Source: Pseudomonadota bacterium
GTDB taxonomy: Bacteria > Pseudomonadota > Gammaproteobacteria > Pseudomonadales > Azotimanducaceae
Length of the DNA stretch: 7,990 nucleotides
Direction of reading: 5' to 3'
Assembly: GCA_009936895.1 (NCBI GenBank)
Contig: JAACDS010000344.1
Coordinates: 1-7,990, forward strand
Part shown: piece after piece, positions 1 through 7,275 of the stretch
How positions within the stretch are numbered: the first letter of the stretch is position 1
Layout: every line of letters starts with the position of its first letter
Position numbers and translations under genes: made by a program
The notes under the pieces: generated by a model
The model's input: only the letters and a program-made list of their open reading frames with translations
What the model was told of the DNA's origin: nothing
Database searches by the model: none

Positions 1-1
1 C

Positions 2-1219
2 CCCATCCAAGGATTCCAGCAAGTGCGAAGGCCCCTTGACCCCGTCTGAAATCGCCAAACTGCTGGCGCTGGCCACACCCCAGAGCAAGCGGCTGAAGCT
101 GTTGACCGTGCACTCCAGCATCGGCAACGCTGCATCGGTGCCAGATACCGCCGTCGATTGCCTGCCTAAGGTCACGACCCAATCGCCGCTCAGGGAACGC
201 CAGGCTGCCCGTTCAGCCGCCAACTCCTTTGCGCGCAGAACACTGTCAATGGGGTCTTGGAGGCTCAGTTGAAAGGCCATATCCGGTCCTGAATACGACA
301 GCGCGCCCAGACAACTGGCCAAATCCAACACCCGCAGCTGATACCACGCGTAGGTATTTTGATCCGCGTAGAACTTACCCTTTTCGGCAATGGCCTGACT
401 GCGGAACGGTCTTTTGAGCATACTTTGCAACTGCACGTGAGGGGGTTCGTGCATGCGTATGGAGTAAATCTGATCCGCCAGCGACTTGAGCAGTGCCAGT
501 AGCTCAAGCAGGCCATCTCCGTTCTCGTAGCCCATCCATTTCACCTGATAGGGGCCATTTTCACCCTTTGCGCGCATCCACACAAAATGGGTCAATCGCG
601 GACCGTCGTAATAGCCCAGACCAAAGGCATTGTCGTCCATGGTCAATTCGGCCTCGAAAGTGCGCGGCAAATTCAATACCACCGAACCGTGCACCCGCGG
701 ACGAGCCACCATGGCCCCCAGCATTTGATCCGCCTGCTCGACACTCAATCGTACCGGCGTTCGAGCTTTGAAACCGACATCCAACAATCCCGGATCGAAG
801 GCAAATTCGTTCGTGTAGGCACCAGTTCCAAAACCCACTTTGTTGTAAAAGCCTTGATCAAACATGCCTAGAGTCGCGACCGCGGCACCTGCTTGCTGAC
901 CTTTCACTAACTGGCGGGCAGTGAGCTTTTGCGCAAGAGACAAGCCTCGAGCGATACGACTGGTGGTCACGGCCGAAACAACACACAGAGGCAGATCGTG
1001 TTGATCCAGACGCATGGTGCCGTACTGCGCCAGCACCGCGCATTCTACCTCGTCATTAATCCGCGCGACTCCGGTCTCACCCTCGGCATAAAAGTCGAGC
1101 ATGGCACGGTCGGTTTGCTTACTGTCTGACCATCCAATCTCACGCCATACCCGATGCAGACCCGGCATGTCGGCATCAAGATCAAGATCGCGTATGTCTA
1201 TCGGCAATTCGTCGGACAC
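2..1219 (-). CDS. Eis-like GNAT N-acetyltransferase with SCP2-like C-terminal domain (3' end cut by window edge)
   Basis: Partial gene: 406 codons are visible and the C-terminus lies beyond the left edge. An N-terminal GNAT domain (about residues 7-150) shows an acetyl-CoA-binding stretch around residues 84-94 (VTTSRIARGLS). It also has the segment GFYNKVGFG at 123-131, whose Tyr125 matches the general-acid tyrosine of Eis proteins. A second, degenerate GNAT-like region follows. An SCP2-like domain begins near 290 (YAWYQLRVLDL, then LSLQDP at 318-323). This order is that of the Eis/COG4552 family, which uses acetyl-CoA to acetylate amines such as aminoglycosides or lysines; the native substrate here is unknown. 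Visible length is already close to the roughly 400 residues usual for the family, so little is missing. The GTG start at 1219 is chosen because the frame has no ATG before an in-frame stop near 1304, and GGGGG at 1227-1231 can serve as a weak ribosome site. It lies 28 bases after the Nudix gene, so co-transcription is likely. Confidence 0.8.
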   Translation of the reverse strand, partial: MSDELPIDIRDLDLDADMPGLHRVWREIGWSDSKQTDRAMLDFYAEGETGVARINDEVECAVLAQYGTMRLDQHDLPLCVVSAVTTSRIARGLSLAQKLTARQLVKGQQAGAAVATLGMFDQGFYNKVGFGTGAYTNEFAFDPGLLDVGFKARTPVRLSVEQADQMLGAMVARPRVHGSVVLNLPRTFEAELTMDDNAFGLGYYDGPRLTHFVWMRAKGENGPYQVKWMGYENGDGLLELLALLKSLADQIYSIRMHEPPHVQLQSMLKRPFRSQAIAEKGKFYADQNTYAWYQLRVLDLASCLGALSYSGPDMAFQLSLQDPIDSVLRAKELAAERAAWRSLSGDWVVTLGRQSTAVSGTDAALPMLECTVNSFSRLLWGVASASSLAISDGVKGPSHLLESLDG

Positions 1220-1247
1220 GGTCTGGCCCCCGTTCGTGCGTCTCGTT

Positions 1248-2033
1248 TTATCTTTTGTTTTCCTTTGGCAACACGGGCCGCATGGTGGAAAAGTATTGCT
1301 TGTTCACGGACATCTCCAGCAAGGCAGCCTTAGTTGGCGACTGGGCCAAGGCTTCTAGCTGAATTCGCGTGACATTCATCAAATCAAACTCTTTTGCCGC
1401 ATGCCTTTCCAGCGCTTCTTGCGGCGTTATCCAAATACTGTCGACGGTTTCGTGTTCATCGTGGCTGCCACGCTGACTTTCTGGAGCCGCGGCAATAAAA
1501 AAACGCGTATCGAAACGCCGGGGACGACCCAATGGGGTCACAAACCGGTTATAGAAATGAATATGATCTACCGCCAATTTGAGATTTTCCTTGCGGCAGA
1601 TGTCCAGCAAGGACAGCGTGCCGTCGTGCAGCGGATCGCGATAGCCTGCAAAGCGTTCCTGCACAGCGGCATCGGCAAAGGACACCAACTCACCGTCCGT
1701 CGTATAGGCCAGCATCAGACCCGCTTCTTCGAAGGTTTCGCGAATGCAGGCGATCCAAAATCCACGCCACTCATCGCCCAAGGCCGCGACCTGCGGCTTT
1801 TGATCCTCTGTGGGCCCGTGTCGATGGGCATCATAAGCGTGGAGGTGGTCGTCTGAATCCACGCGACCTCCCGGAAACACATACATGCCCGAAGCGAAGC
1901 TCGCCTTACTGGTGCGCTTCAGCATGAATATCTCGTAACTGCTCGGTGCCTCTCGCACAACGATAACCGTAGCCGCAGGACGAATGGGTTGGACCGGAGC
2001 CCGAGGAAAATCCAAATCGAAAGCAGTAGACAT
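1248..2033 (-). CDS. Nudix hydrolase, NUDT19-like (interrupted Nudix box)
   Basis: Soluble protein of 261 residues if started at the ATG at 2033; a GTG at 2042 would add three residues. The Nudix fold is shown by YVFPGGRVD at 51-59 and the second half of the Nudix box, RETFEEAGL, at 98-106. Here E99, E102 and E103 are the expected Mg2+ ligands. About 28 extra residues split the box between the Gly-Gly and the Arg-Glu parts. That insertion, with RRFDTRFF at 172-179 after a VTP motif, is typical of the NUDT19/RP2 group. Members of this group hydrolyse nucleoside-diphosphate compounds; mammalian NUDT19 cleaves CoA and acyl-CoA to 3',5'-ADP and phosphopantetheine. CoA diphosphatase activity here is inferred from that relationship only. 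The gene leads a probable two-gene operon with the Eis-like acetyltransferase and is divergent from the DUF4212/symporter genes. Neither start has a convincing Shine-Dalgarno sequence, so the start is uncertain. Confidence 0.85.
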   Translation of the reverse strand: MSTAFDLDFPRAPVQPIRPAATVIVVREAPSSYEIFMLKRTSKASFASGMYVFPGGRVDSDDHLHAYDAHRHGPTEDQKPQVAALGDEWRGFWIACIRETFEEAGLMLAYTTDGELVSFADAAVQERFAGYRDPLHDGTLSLLDICRKENLKLAVDHIHFYNRFVTPLGRPRRFDTRFFIAAAPESQRGSHDEHETVDSIWITPQEALERHAAKEFDLMNVTRIQLEALAQSPTKAALLEMSVNKQYFSTMRPVLPKENKR

Positions 2034-2151
2034 AGAGGGCACCGATAGTTAACAGCGCCACAGGCTACAAGGTTGGCTTGAAGCTCGCTAGGCCTGTATT
2101 ACCGTCATCGCTTGGTGCAGTATCTGGGCTTGGAGAAAGAGGGGAATTTTC
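2034..2151. promoter_or_regulatory. Divergent intergenic region between the Nudix gene and the DUF4212 gene
   Basis: This 118-base gap must hold the promoters of both the minus-strand Nudix/GNAT pair and the plus-strand symporter pair. On the plus strand a weak sigma70-like candidate is TTGGCT (2073-2078), an 18-base spacer and TATTAC (2097-2102). It would give a leader of roughly 40 bases before the GTG at 2152. I found no equally good pair on the minus strand and no clear operator palindrome apart from the short GTTAAC at 2048-2053. Assignment is by eye only. Confidence 0.35.
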
Positions 2152-2436
2152 GTGAACGACAACAACAATGGCTACTGGAAAGCCAATCTGCGCCTGCTCG
2201 GCATTTTGCTCAGTATTTGGTTCACCGTGTCATTCGGTTTTGGGATTTTGCTGGTCGAGGAGCTGAATCAAATTCCTTTTTTCGGTTTCAAGCTGGGCTT
2301 CTGGTGGGCACAACAAGGTGCCATCTACGTCTTTGTTGCCCTGATCTTTGTTTACATTCATCTGATGCAAAAACTCGACCGCCAGTACGGGGTGTCTGAC
2401 GACGAGGACGAATCCTCAAATCCGGAGGATGTATAG
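2152..2436 (+). CDS. DUF4212 family small subunit of sodium:solute symporter
   Basis: Small membrane protein of 94 residues. It has two hydrophobic helices at about 13-35 and 50-72, joined by a short loop with IPFFGFKLGFWWAQQG, and it ends in an acidic tail (DDEDE at 83-87). The N-terminal YWKANLRL, the loop, and FVYIHLMQKLDRQYG near the C-terminus are the hallmarks of DUF4212 (TIGR03647). Genes of this family almost always sit directly upstream of a VC_2705-type symporter, as here, and are annotated as its small subunit. The biochemical role has not been fixed as far as I know; stabilising or regulating the large subunit is inference. The start is GTG at 2152, supported by the purine-rich AGAGGGG at 2138-2144 seven bases upstream. 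The stop is one base before the symporter start, and the symporter ribosome site lies inside this gene's last codons. Confidence 0.93.
   Translation: MNDNNNGYWKANLRLLGILLSIWFTVSFGFGILLVEELNQIPFFGFKLGFWWAQQGAIYVFVALIFVYIHLMQKLDRQYGVSDDEDESSNPEDV
2424..2428 (+). promoter_or_regulatory. Ribosome binding site deciding the symporter start
   Basis: GGAGG at 2424-2428 sits inside the end of the DUF4212 gene. It directly abuts an in-frame ATG at 2429, which is too close to be used, and lies nine bases before the ATG at 2438. The second ATG is therefore the start. The layout implies translational coupling of the two subunits. Confidence 0.8.
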
Positions 2437-2437
2437 C

Positions 2438-4210
2438 ATGGATGCTCAATCCCTCACTTACGTGTTCGTCGCCCTGTCTTTCAGCCTGTACATCGGCATT
2501 GCTATTTGGTCTCGGGCCGGCTCAACCAACGAGTTCTATGTTGCCGGGGGTGGCGTGCATCCCATCGCCAATGGCATGGCTACTGCCGCTGACTGGATGA
2601 GCGCAGCGTCGTTCATTTCCATGGCGGGCATCATCGCGTTCATGGGTTACGACGGCGCCGTGTACCTGATGGGATGGACCGGGGGCTACGTTATTCTGGC
2701 GCTCTTACTCGCCCCCTATCTGCGCAAATTCGGTCAGTTCACCGTGCCGGATTTCATCGGTACTCGGTATTATTCCACCACGGCTCGCGTGGTCGCAGTG
2801 GTCTGTCTGATCCTGATTTCGTTTACCTACGTCGCGGGACAAATGCGCGGCGTCGGCATCGTCTTCTCCCAGTTCCTCAACATCCCAATTTTCTGGGGCG
2901 TCATTGTTGGTATGGCCATCGTCTTTATGTACGCCGTACTGGGTGGCATGAAGGGCATTACCTACACCCAGGTGGCCCAGTACTGTGTGTTGATCTTTGC
3001 CTATTTGGTGCCCGCCATTTTCATTTCCATGCTGGTTACCGGCATACCGGTTCCGCAAATTGGACTGGGCGCGGAAGTCGCAGACGGCTCCGGTTTGTCC
3101 GTGCTCGACAAGCTTGACCAAACCCTGACCGAGCTGGGTTTTGCCGCCTACACCCAAGGCGGCAAGAGCACCATCGACGTGTTCGCCATCACCATGGCGT
3201 TGATGATTGGCACCGCTGGATTGCCCCACGTTATCGTTCGCTTCTTTACCGTGCCCAAGGTTTCCGATGCGCGCAAGTCCGCAGGTTATGCGCTGATTTT
3301 CATTGCTCTGCTGTACACCACCGCACCCGCGGTGGGAGCCTTTGCGCGACTGAACTTCGTCGAAACCATCCACAACACGCAGTACACCGATGTGGCGGGA
3401 TGGTTCAAGAGTTGGGAAAACATTGGCCTGATCGGCTGGGAAGACAAAAACGAAGACGGCCGCATTCAATACCATCCCGGTGCGCCATTTGAAGGTAAGC
3501 CTACCTTTGGCCCTGACCGTCGCGCCGACGGCTCTCGGGACGTGCTGAACACGCCAACAACCAGCGACAACGAGGTGTATGTGGATCGGGACATCATGGT
3601 GCTGGCTAACCCGGAGATTGCGGCCCTACCTGACTGGGTCATAGCTCTGGTCGCTGCGGGCAGCTTAGCCGCCGCCCTGTCGACGGCGGCTGGGTTGTTG
3701 TTGGTGATATCGACATCGGTCTCACACGATCTGATGAAGAAAACCTTTGCCAAGGGGCTGACGGACCGGCAAGAGTTGTTTTATGCCCGCTTGGCTGCGG
3801 TCACAGCCATTGGCATTGCCGGATACCTTGGCATCGATCCACCCGGCTTTGTGGCGCAGGTGGTCGCCTTCGCCTTCGGATTGGCAGCGGCTTCGCTGTT
3901 TCCAGCAATCTTGCTCGGTATTTTCGATAAGCGTATGAATCGAGAAGGGGCGATCGTTGGCATGCTCGCCGGCCTGATTTTCAGTCTGACCTACATCGCC
4001 TACTTCAAATTCGTGTCCCCAGAGACCAACAGCGCCGAATACTGGCTCCTTGGCATCTCGCCTGAAGGAATCGGTAGCCTTGGCGCGGTGATCAACTTTG
4101 TCTTGGCGCTGGTGATTTCACGCTGCACGGCCCCGGCCCCGGATCACGTGATGGCGCTGGTCGACAACATTCGCATACCCAAGGGCGTGAGCGAGCCGCA
4201 AAATCACTGA
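2438..4210 (+). CDS. Sodium:solute symporter, VC_2705 subfamily (acetate/monocarboxylate-like), large subunit
   Basis: Inner-membrane protein of 590 residues in the SSS (solute:sodium symporter) family, with about 13 predicted helices. The first is near 7-24 and the last near 547-562. The segment GTAGLPHVIVRFFTVP at 258-273 is the family signature, and ALSTAAGLLLVISTSVSHDL at 413-432 is the conserved helix that normally contributes to the sodium site. Together with the DUF4212 partner immediately upstream, this places it in the VC_2705 group (TIGR03648), relatives of the acetate permease ActP. Uptake of acetate or another short carboxylate driven by Na+ is therefore likely, but the substrate cannot be read from sequence. 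A loop of about 95 residues between the eighth and ninth helices (304-399) carries a calcium-loop-like DKNEDGRI at 336-343. The start is set at 2438 by the upstream GGAGG. The stop is directly adjacent to the stop of the convergent SDR gene. No acetyl-CoA synthetase gene, a frequent neighbour of this pair elsewhere, lies in the window. Confidence 0.93.
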   Translation: MDAQSLTYVFVALSFSLYIGIAIWSRAGSTNEFYVAGGGVHPIANGMATAADWMSAASFISMAGIIAFMGYDGAVYLMGWTGGYVILALLLAPYLRKFGQFTVPDFIGTRYYSTTARVVAVVCLILISFTYVAGQMRGVGIVFSQFLNIPIFWGVIVGMAIVFMYAVLGGMKGITYTQVAQYCVLIFAYLVPAIFISMLVTGIPVPQIGLGAEVADGSGLSVLDKLDQTLTELGFAAYTQGGKSTIDVFAITMALMIGTAGLPHVIVRFFTVPKVSDARKSAGYALIFIALLYTTAPAVGAFARLNFVETIHNTQYTDVAGWFKSWENIGLIGWEDKNEDGRIQYHPGAPFEGKPTFGPDRRADGSRDVLNTPTTSDNEVYVDRDIMVLANPEIAALPDWVIALVAAGSLAAALSTAAGLLLVISTSVSHDLMKKTFAKGLTDRQELFYARLAAVTAIGIAGYLGIDPPGFVAQVVAFAFGLAAASLFPAILLGIFDKRMNREGAIVGMLAGLIFSLTYIAYFKFVSPETNSAEYWLLGISPEGIGSLGAVINFVLALVISRCTAPAPDHVMALVDNIRIPKGVSEPQNH

Positions 4211-5011
4211 TCAGGAACGCACACCACCGCTGGCGAGGATGACCTCGCCGGTTATCCAATCGGACTCCGGTGCACACATCAGATAAATCGAGTTCGCCGC
4301 ATCTTCCGGGGTGCCGAGGCGACCTAGGGGCGATGCCTCCTTCGCCGCTGCCAGCTGCTCATGGCTCAGACCCACTTTACGAGGCAGGCCTTTCACCATG
4401 GAAATATTGGGTTCGCGCTCGTACGGACTGGTGAGCCGTGTCTCGATGGCACCGAAAGCGACGGCGTTAACCGTGACATTAAATCGGCCCCATTCCTTGG
4501 CCAGCGTTTTTGTAATGCCCACCACAGCCGCCTTGCCTGCAGAATACGCTAACTGTGTTGCGCCGCCGTGCACGCCCATGGTCGAGGAAACATTGACGAC
4601 TTTCCGCGTTGGCGCGTCCGGCCCGGCATGTTCACGCAGCCAGCGCCCATAGGCTCGCAAGATCCGAAATTGGGCACTGGCGTGAATATCGATCATGGCA
4701 TCCCACTGCTCGTCACTCATGTTGTGGATGGCGCTGTGCCATATATAGCCCGCATTGTTTACGACGATGTCCAAGCCCCCTAGGGCTTCAAGCGCCGCAT
4801 TGACCACCTGATCCGCAGCCGCCGGATCGGTTAGATCTGCTGGGAATGCTACCGCGCCGGGAATTGATGCCGCTACGGCTTCCGCCACATCGGCATCCAA
4901 GTCATTGATCAACACTTTCGCCCCGTGAGAAGCGAGCTTGCGCGCAGTAGCCTCGCCAATGCCGCGGCCGGCACCGGTGACTAACGCATTCTTTCCTTCA
5001 AGCGTTCCCAT
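4211..5011 (-). CDS. Classical SDR oxidoreductase (FabG-like, substrate unknown)
   Basis: Cytoplasmic Rossmann-fold enzyme of 266 residues, normal for classical short-chain dehydrogenases. Visible motifs are TGAGRGIG at 12-19 (cofactor binding), NNAG at 85-88, Ser143 in VNVSS, and YSAGK at 156-160, giving the Ser-Tyr-Lys triad S143/Y156/K160. Asp37 at the end of the second strand (LINDL) favours NAD(H) over NADP(H). The C-terminal DWITGEVILASGG is typical of FabG-like members. It should oxidise a hydroxyl or reduce a ketone on an unknown substrate; 3-oxoacyl-ACP reductase is only a generic label. Position 110 (DIHAS), where the catalytic-tetrad Asn usually stands, is His. The ATG at 5011 is supported by AGGAG six bases upstream. 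The gene lies 68 bases downstream of glcB on the same strand with no visible terminator between, so it may be read from the glcB promoter. Confidence 0.9.
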   Translation of the reverse strand: MGTLEGKNALVTGAGRGIGEATARKLASHGAKVLINDLDADVAEAVAASIPGAVAFPADLTDPAAADQVVNAALEALGGLDIVVNNAGYIWHSAIHNMSDEQWDAMIDIHASAQFRILRAYGRWLREHAGPDAPTRKVVNVSSTMGVHGGATQLAYSAGKAAVVGITKTLAKEWGRFNVTVNAVAFGAIETRLTSPYEREPNISMVKGLPRKVGLSHEQLAAAKEASPLGRLGTPEDAANSIYLMCAPESDWITGEVILASGGVRS

Positions 5012-5017
5012 ATTGCA

Positions 5018-5032
5018 CTCCTATCCTATCCT
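5018..5032 (-). repeat. Pentamer repeat overlapping the SDR ribosome site
   Basis: On the minus strand the leader reads AGGAT, AGGAT, AGGAG in tandem, ending six bases before the ATG of the SDR gene. The last unit is the likely Shine-Dalgarno sequence; the others are near copies upstream. The repeat is short and may be chance. The rest of the 68-base gap between glcB and this gene shows no hairpin with a T-run. Confidence 0.5.
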
Positions 5033-5079
5033 TTCCACCCAACTTGCTGAACGATTTCCAGAACATCGACCCAAGGGCA

Positions 5080-7275
5080 TTAGCCGCCAAATTTCGCCTT
5101 GGCTTCCCGACGGCGCGCGTGGAGTACCGGCTCGGTGTAGCCACTGGGCTGCGCGATCCCGGCGAAGATCAGGTCACAGGCAGCCTGAAAGGCGACACTG
5201 TCATCGACGTTTGGCGCCATGTGGCGATACTCGGCATCCCCTGCGTTTTGTCCATCGACCACGGCGGCCATACGCTCCATCGTCGCGCGAACTTGTGCTT
5301 CGCTACAAATCCCATGGTGCAGCCAGTTAGCAATGTGCTGACTGGAGATGCGCAGGGTTGCCCGGTCTTCCATCAGGCCTACGTCGTTAATATCTGGCAC
5401 CTTGGAACAACCCACGCCCTGATCTACCCAGCGCACTACATAGCCCAGAATGCCCTGAACGTTGTTATCCAGTTCCGCCTGCACGTCTTCAGCGGACAGA
5501 TTTTTGCCAGCCAACAATGGAATTTTCAAAATATCGTCGACGCTGGCCGGCACTCGACCGCGCAGTTCGTCCTGCACCGAGGCGACGTTAACTTGGTGAT
5601 AATGCAGCGCGTGCAACGATGCAGCAGTCGGTGATGGCACCCACGCGGTACTCGCTCCCGCTCTCGGATGATTTGATTTCACTTCAAGCATTTCTGCCAT
5701 TTCGTCAGGCTTGGCCCACATGCCCTTGCCAATCTGCGCCTTGCCTTGAAAACCGGCGCGCAAACCCACGTCTACGTTATTGTCTTCGTATGCGGTGATC
5801 CAGGTCTGAGCCTTGATGACGTCTTTCTCCAAGACGGGGCCCGCCTCCATGCTGGTATGTATTTCGTCGCCGGTACGGTCAAGAAAACCCGTATTGATGA
5901 ACACGATGCGATCCTTGGCGCGCTCAACACAGGCTTTCAGATTGACACTGGTACGGCGCTCTTCGTCCATGATGCCCATCTTCAGCGTGTTGGGCGCCAC
6001 ACCAATGGTTTCTTCCACTCGCGACAGTAAGTCAACGGCTAGCGATACTTCGTCCGGGCCGTGCATTTTGGGCTTAACGATGTACACGCTTCCGGTGCTG
6101 GAGTTACGTAAATCGCCACTGGTCTTCAGCAAATCATGCTTGGCCGCTAGGCCGGTAACAAAGCCGTCCAAGAACCCCTCGGGTACTTCGTTGCCCTGAC
6201 CGTCCAAGACCGCATCCGTCGTCATCAAATGACCTACGTTGCGAACCAGCATCAGGCTTCTGCCGTGCAAGACCAGCTCACCACCGGCTGAGGCGGTGTA
6301 CGTGCGGTCTGCATTGAGTTTGCGAACAACCCGACGCCCGCCCTTTTCCATTACCTCTTCTAAGGTGCCCTTCATCAAACCCAACCAGTTACCGTAGACG
6401 ACGCATTTGTCTTCGGCATCCACAGCGGCCACAGAGTCCTCACAGTCCTGGATGGTCGTCATGGCGGACTCGGCGACCACGTCTTTCACACCTGCCGGGT
6501 TTACCGCACCCACCGGATCGTTTCGATCAATCAAAATATCCAGATGCAGACCATTGTGCTGCAGCAAAATACTGCTGGGGTCTTCTTCTCCAACAAAGCC
6601 AACAAACTGCGACTCATCCTTTAGCGCCGTATTGCCGCCATCGGCTAAAATGCACCGCAAGTGGGCAACACCGTCGGAATCCATGCCAATGCCATAACTC
6701 ACCACATCACTGTGACTGCCATGGGCCAAGGGAGTCACTTCGTCGAGAATCTGCTGGACTCGTGCCACGACCAACTCACCCCGGGCTGGGTTGTAGCTGC
6801 TGCCTTTTTCTCGGCCCGGTTCTTCAGCAATGATGTCCGTGCCGTAAAAGGCATCGTACAAACTACCCCAACGCGCGTTCGCCGCGTTCAGGGCGTAGCG
6901 AGCATTCATAACCGGCACCACCAGCTGGGGACCCGCAAGAGCAGCAATTTCGCTGTCGACGTTGCTGACTTGAATCGAAAAGTCTGCTGGCTCGGGCAAC
7001 AAGTAACCAATGGACTGCAAGAAGGCTTTGTACTCGCCCTCATCAATGGGCTGACCCTTTCTGGCCAGATGCCATTCGTCGATTTGTTTTTGCAGACTCT
7101 CACGCACCGCAAGCAGTTCACGATTCACGGGGCCCAGTTCTTTCAGACAGGCTTCAAAACCCGCCCAAAAGGCCTCCACACTGACGCCAGTACCGGGTAC
7201 AACGTGATCCGCTACAAATGCATCCAATTGAGCGGCGATTTGCAATTCGCCGCGATTCACTCTGCTTTGTGACAT
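5080..7275 (-). CDS. glcB: Malate synthase G
   Basis: Cytoplasmic enzyme (EC 2.3.3.9) condensing glyoxylate with acetyl-CoA to give malate and CoA, used in growth on acetate, glycolate or other two-carbon compounds. The protein is 731 residues, close to E. coli GlcB (723) and M. tuberculosis GlcB (741). Catalytic residues are visible by comparison with those enzymes: Arg345 in LVRNVGH, the Mg2+ ligands Glu438 (MGIMDEERRT) and Asp466 (GFLDRTGDE), and the base Asp637 in LMEDRATLRISSQHIANWL. Cys623 in GVGCSKVPD is also conserved. The C-terminus YTEPVLHARR is typical of the family. The ATG at 7275 is chosen because AGGA lies about seven bases upstream and the family N-terminus begins here. A longer frame to 7350 adds 25 residues without family character. 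The gene is divergent from the halohydrin dehalogenase-like gene and precedes the SDR on its own strand. No isocitrate lyase or glycolate oxidase gene is in the window. Confidence 0.97.
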   Translation of the reverse strand: MSQSRVNRGELQIAAQLDAFVADHVVPGTGVSVEAFWAGFEACLKELGPVNRELLAVRESLQKQIDEWHLARKGQPIDEGEYKAFLQSIGYLLPEPADFSIQVSNVDSEIAALAGPQLVVPVMNARYALNAANARWGSLYDAFYGTDIIAEEPGREKGSSYNPARGELVVARVQQILDEVTPLAHGSHSDVVSYGIGMDSDGVAHLRCILADGGNTALKDESQFVGFVGEEDPSSILLQHNGLHLDILIDRNDPVGAVNPAGVKDVVAESAMTTIQDCEDSVAAVDAEDKCVVYGNWLGLMKGTLEEVMEKGGRRVVRKLNADRTYTASAGGELVLHGRSLMLVRNVGHLMTTDAVLDGQGNEVPEGFLDGFVTGLAAKHDLLKTSGDLRNSSTGSVYIVKPKMHGPDEVSLAVDLLSRVEETIGVAPNTLKMGIMDEERRTSVNLKACVERAKDRIVFINTGFLDRTGDEIHTSMEAGPVLEKDVIKAQTWITAYEDNNVDVGLRAGFQGKAQIGKGMWAKPDEMAEMLEVKSNHPRAGASTAWVPSPTAASLHALHYHQVNVASVQDELRGRVPASVDDILKIPLLAGKNLSAEDVQAELDNNVQGILGYVVRWVDQGVGCSKVPDINDVGLMEDRATLRISSQHIANWLHHGICSEAQVRATMERMAAVVDGQNAGDAEYRHMAPNVDDSVAFQAACDLIFAGIAQPSGYTEPVLHARRREAKAKFGG

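Noticed and set aside
36..1129. Several short plus-strand frames in the left 1.1 kb (for example 36-272, 493-771, 587-871)
   Set aside because: The whole stretch is covered by the continuous minus-strand Eis-like acetyltransferase frame, which shows conserved motifs; the plus-strand frames are its shadows.
1401..1856. Open frame of 151 codons on the plus strand opposite the Nudix gene
   Set aside because: The minus strand here encodes the Nudix box and RFDTRFF motif; the plus-strand product has no family character.
2705..3475. Open frame of 256 codons on the minus strand inside the symporter gene
   Set aside because: It is antisense to a clear SSS-family coding region. Its product is low-complexity, rich in His, Asn, Gly and Asp, with no recognisable domain, as expected from reading a membrane-protein gene backwards.
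4126..4143. Direct GGCCCC repeat near the end of the symporter gene as a possible terminator or repeat element
   Set aside because: It is only two short copies, encodes the Thr-Ala-Pro-Ala-Pro stretch of the protein, and forms no hairpin followed by a T-run.
5044..5634. Open frame of 196 codons on the plus strand opposite the end of glcB
   Set aside because: Shadow of the conserved C-terminal region of GlcB; no domain features or ribosome site.
6661..7272. Open frame of 203 codons on the plus strand opposite glcB
   Set aside because: It lies entirely antisense to well-conserved malate synthase sequence, has no ribosome site and no recognisable motif.
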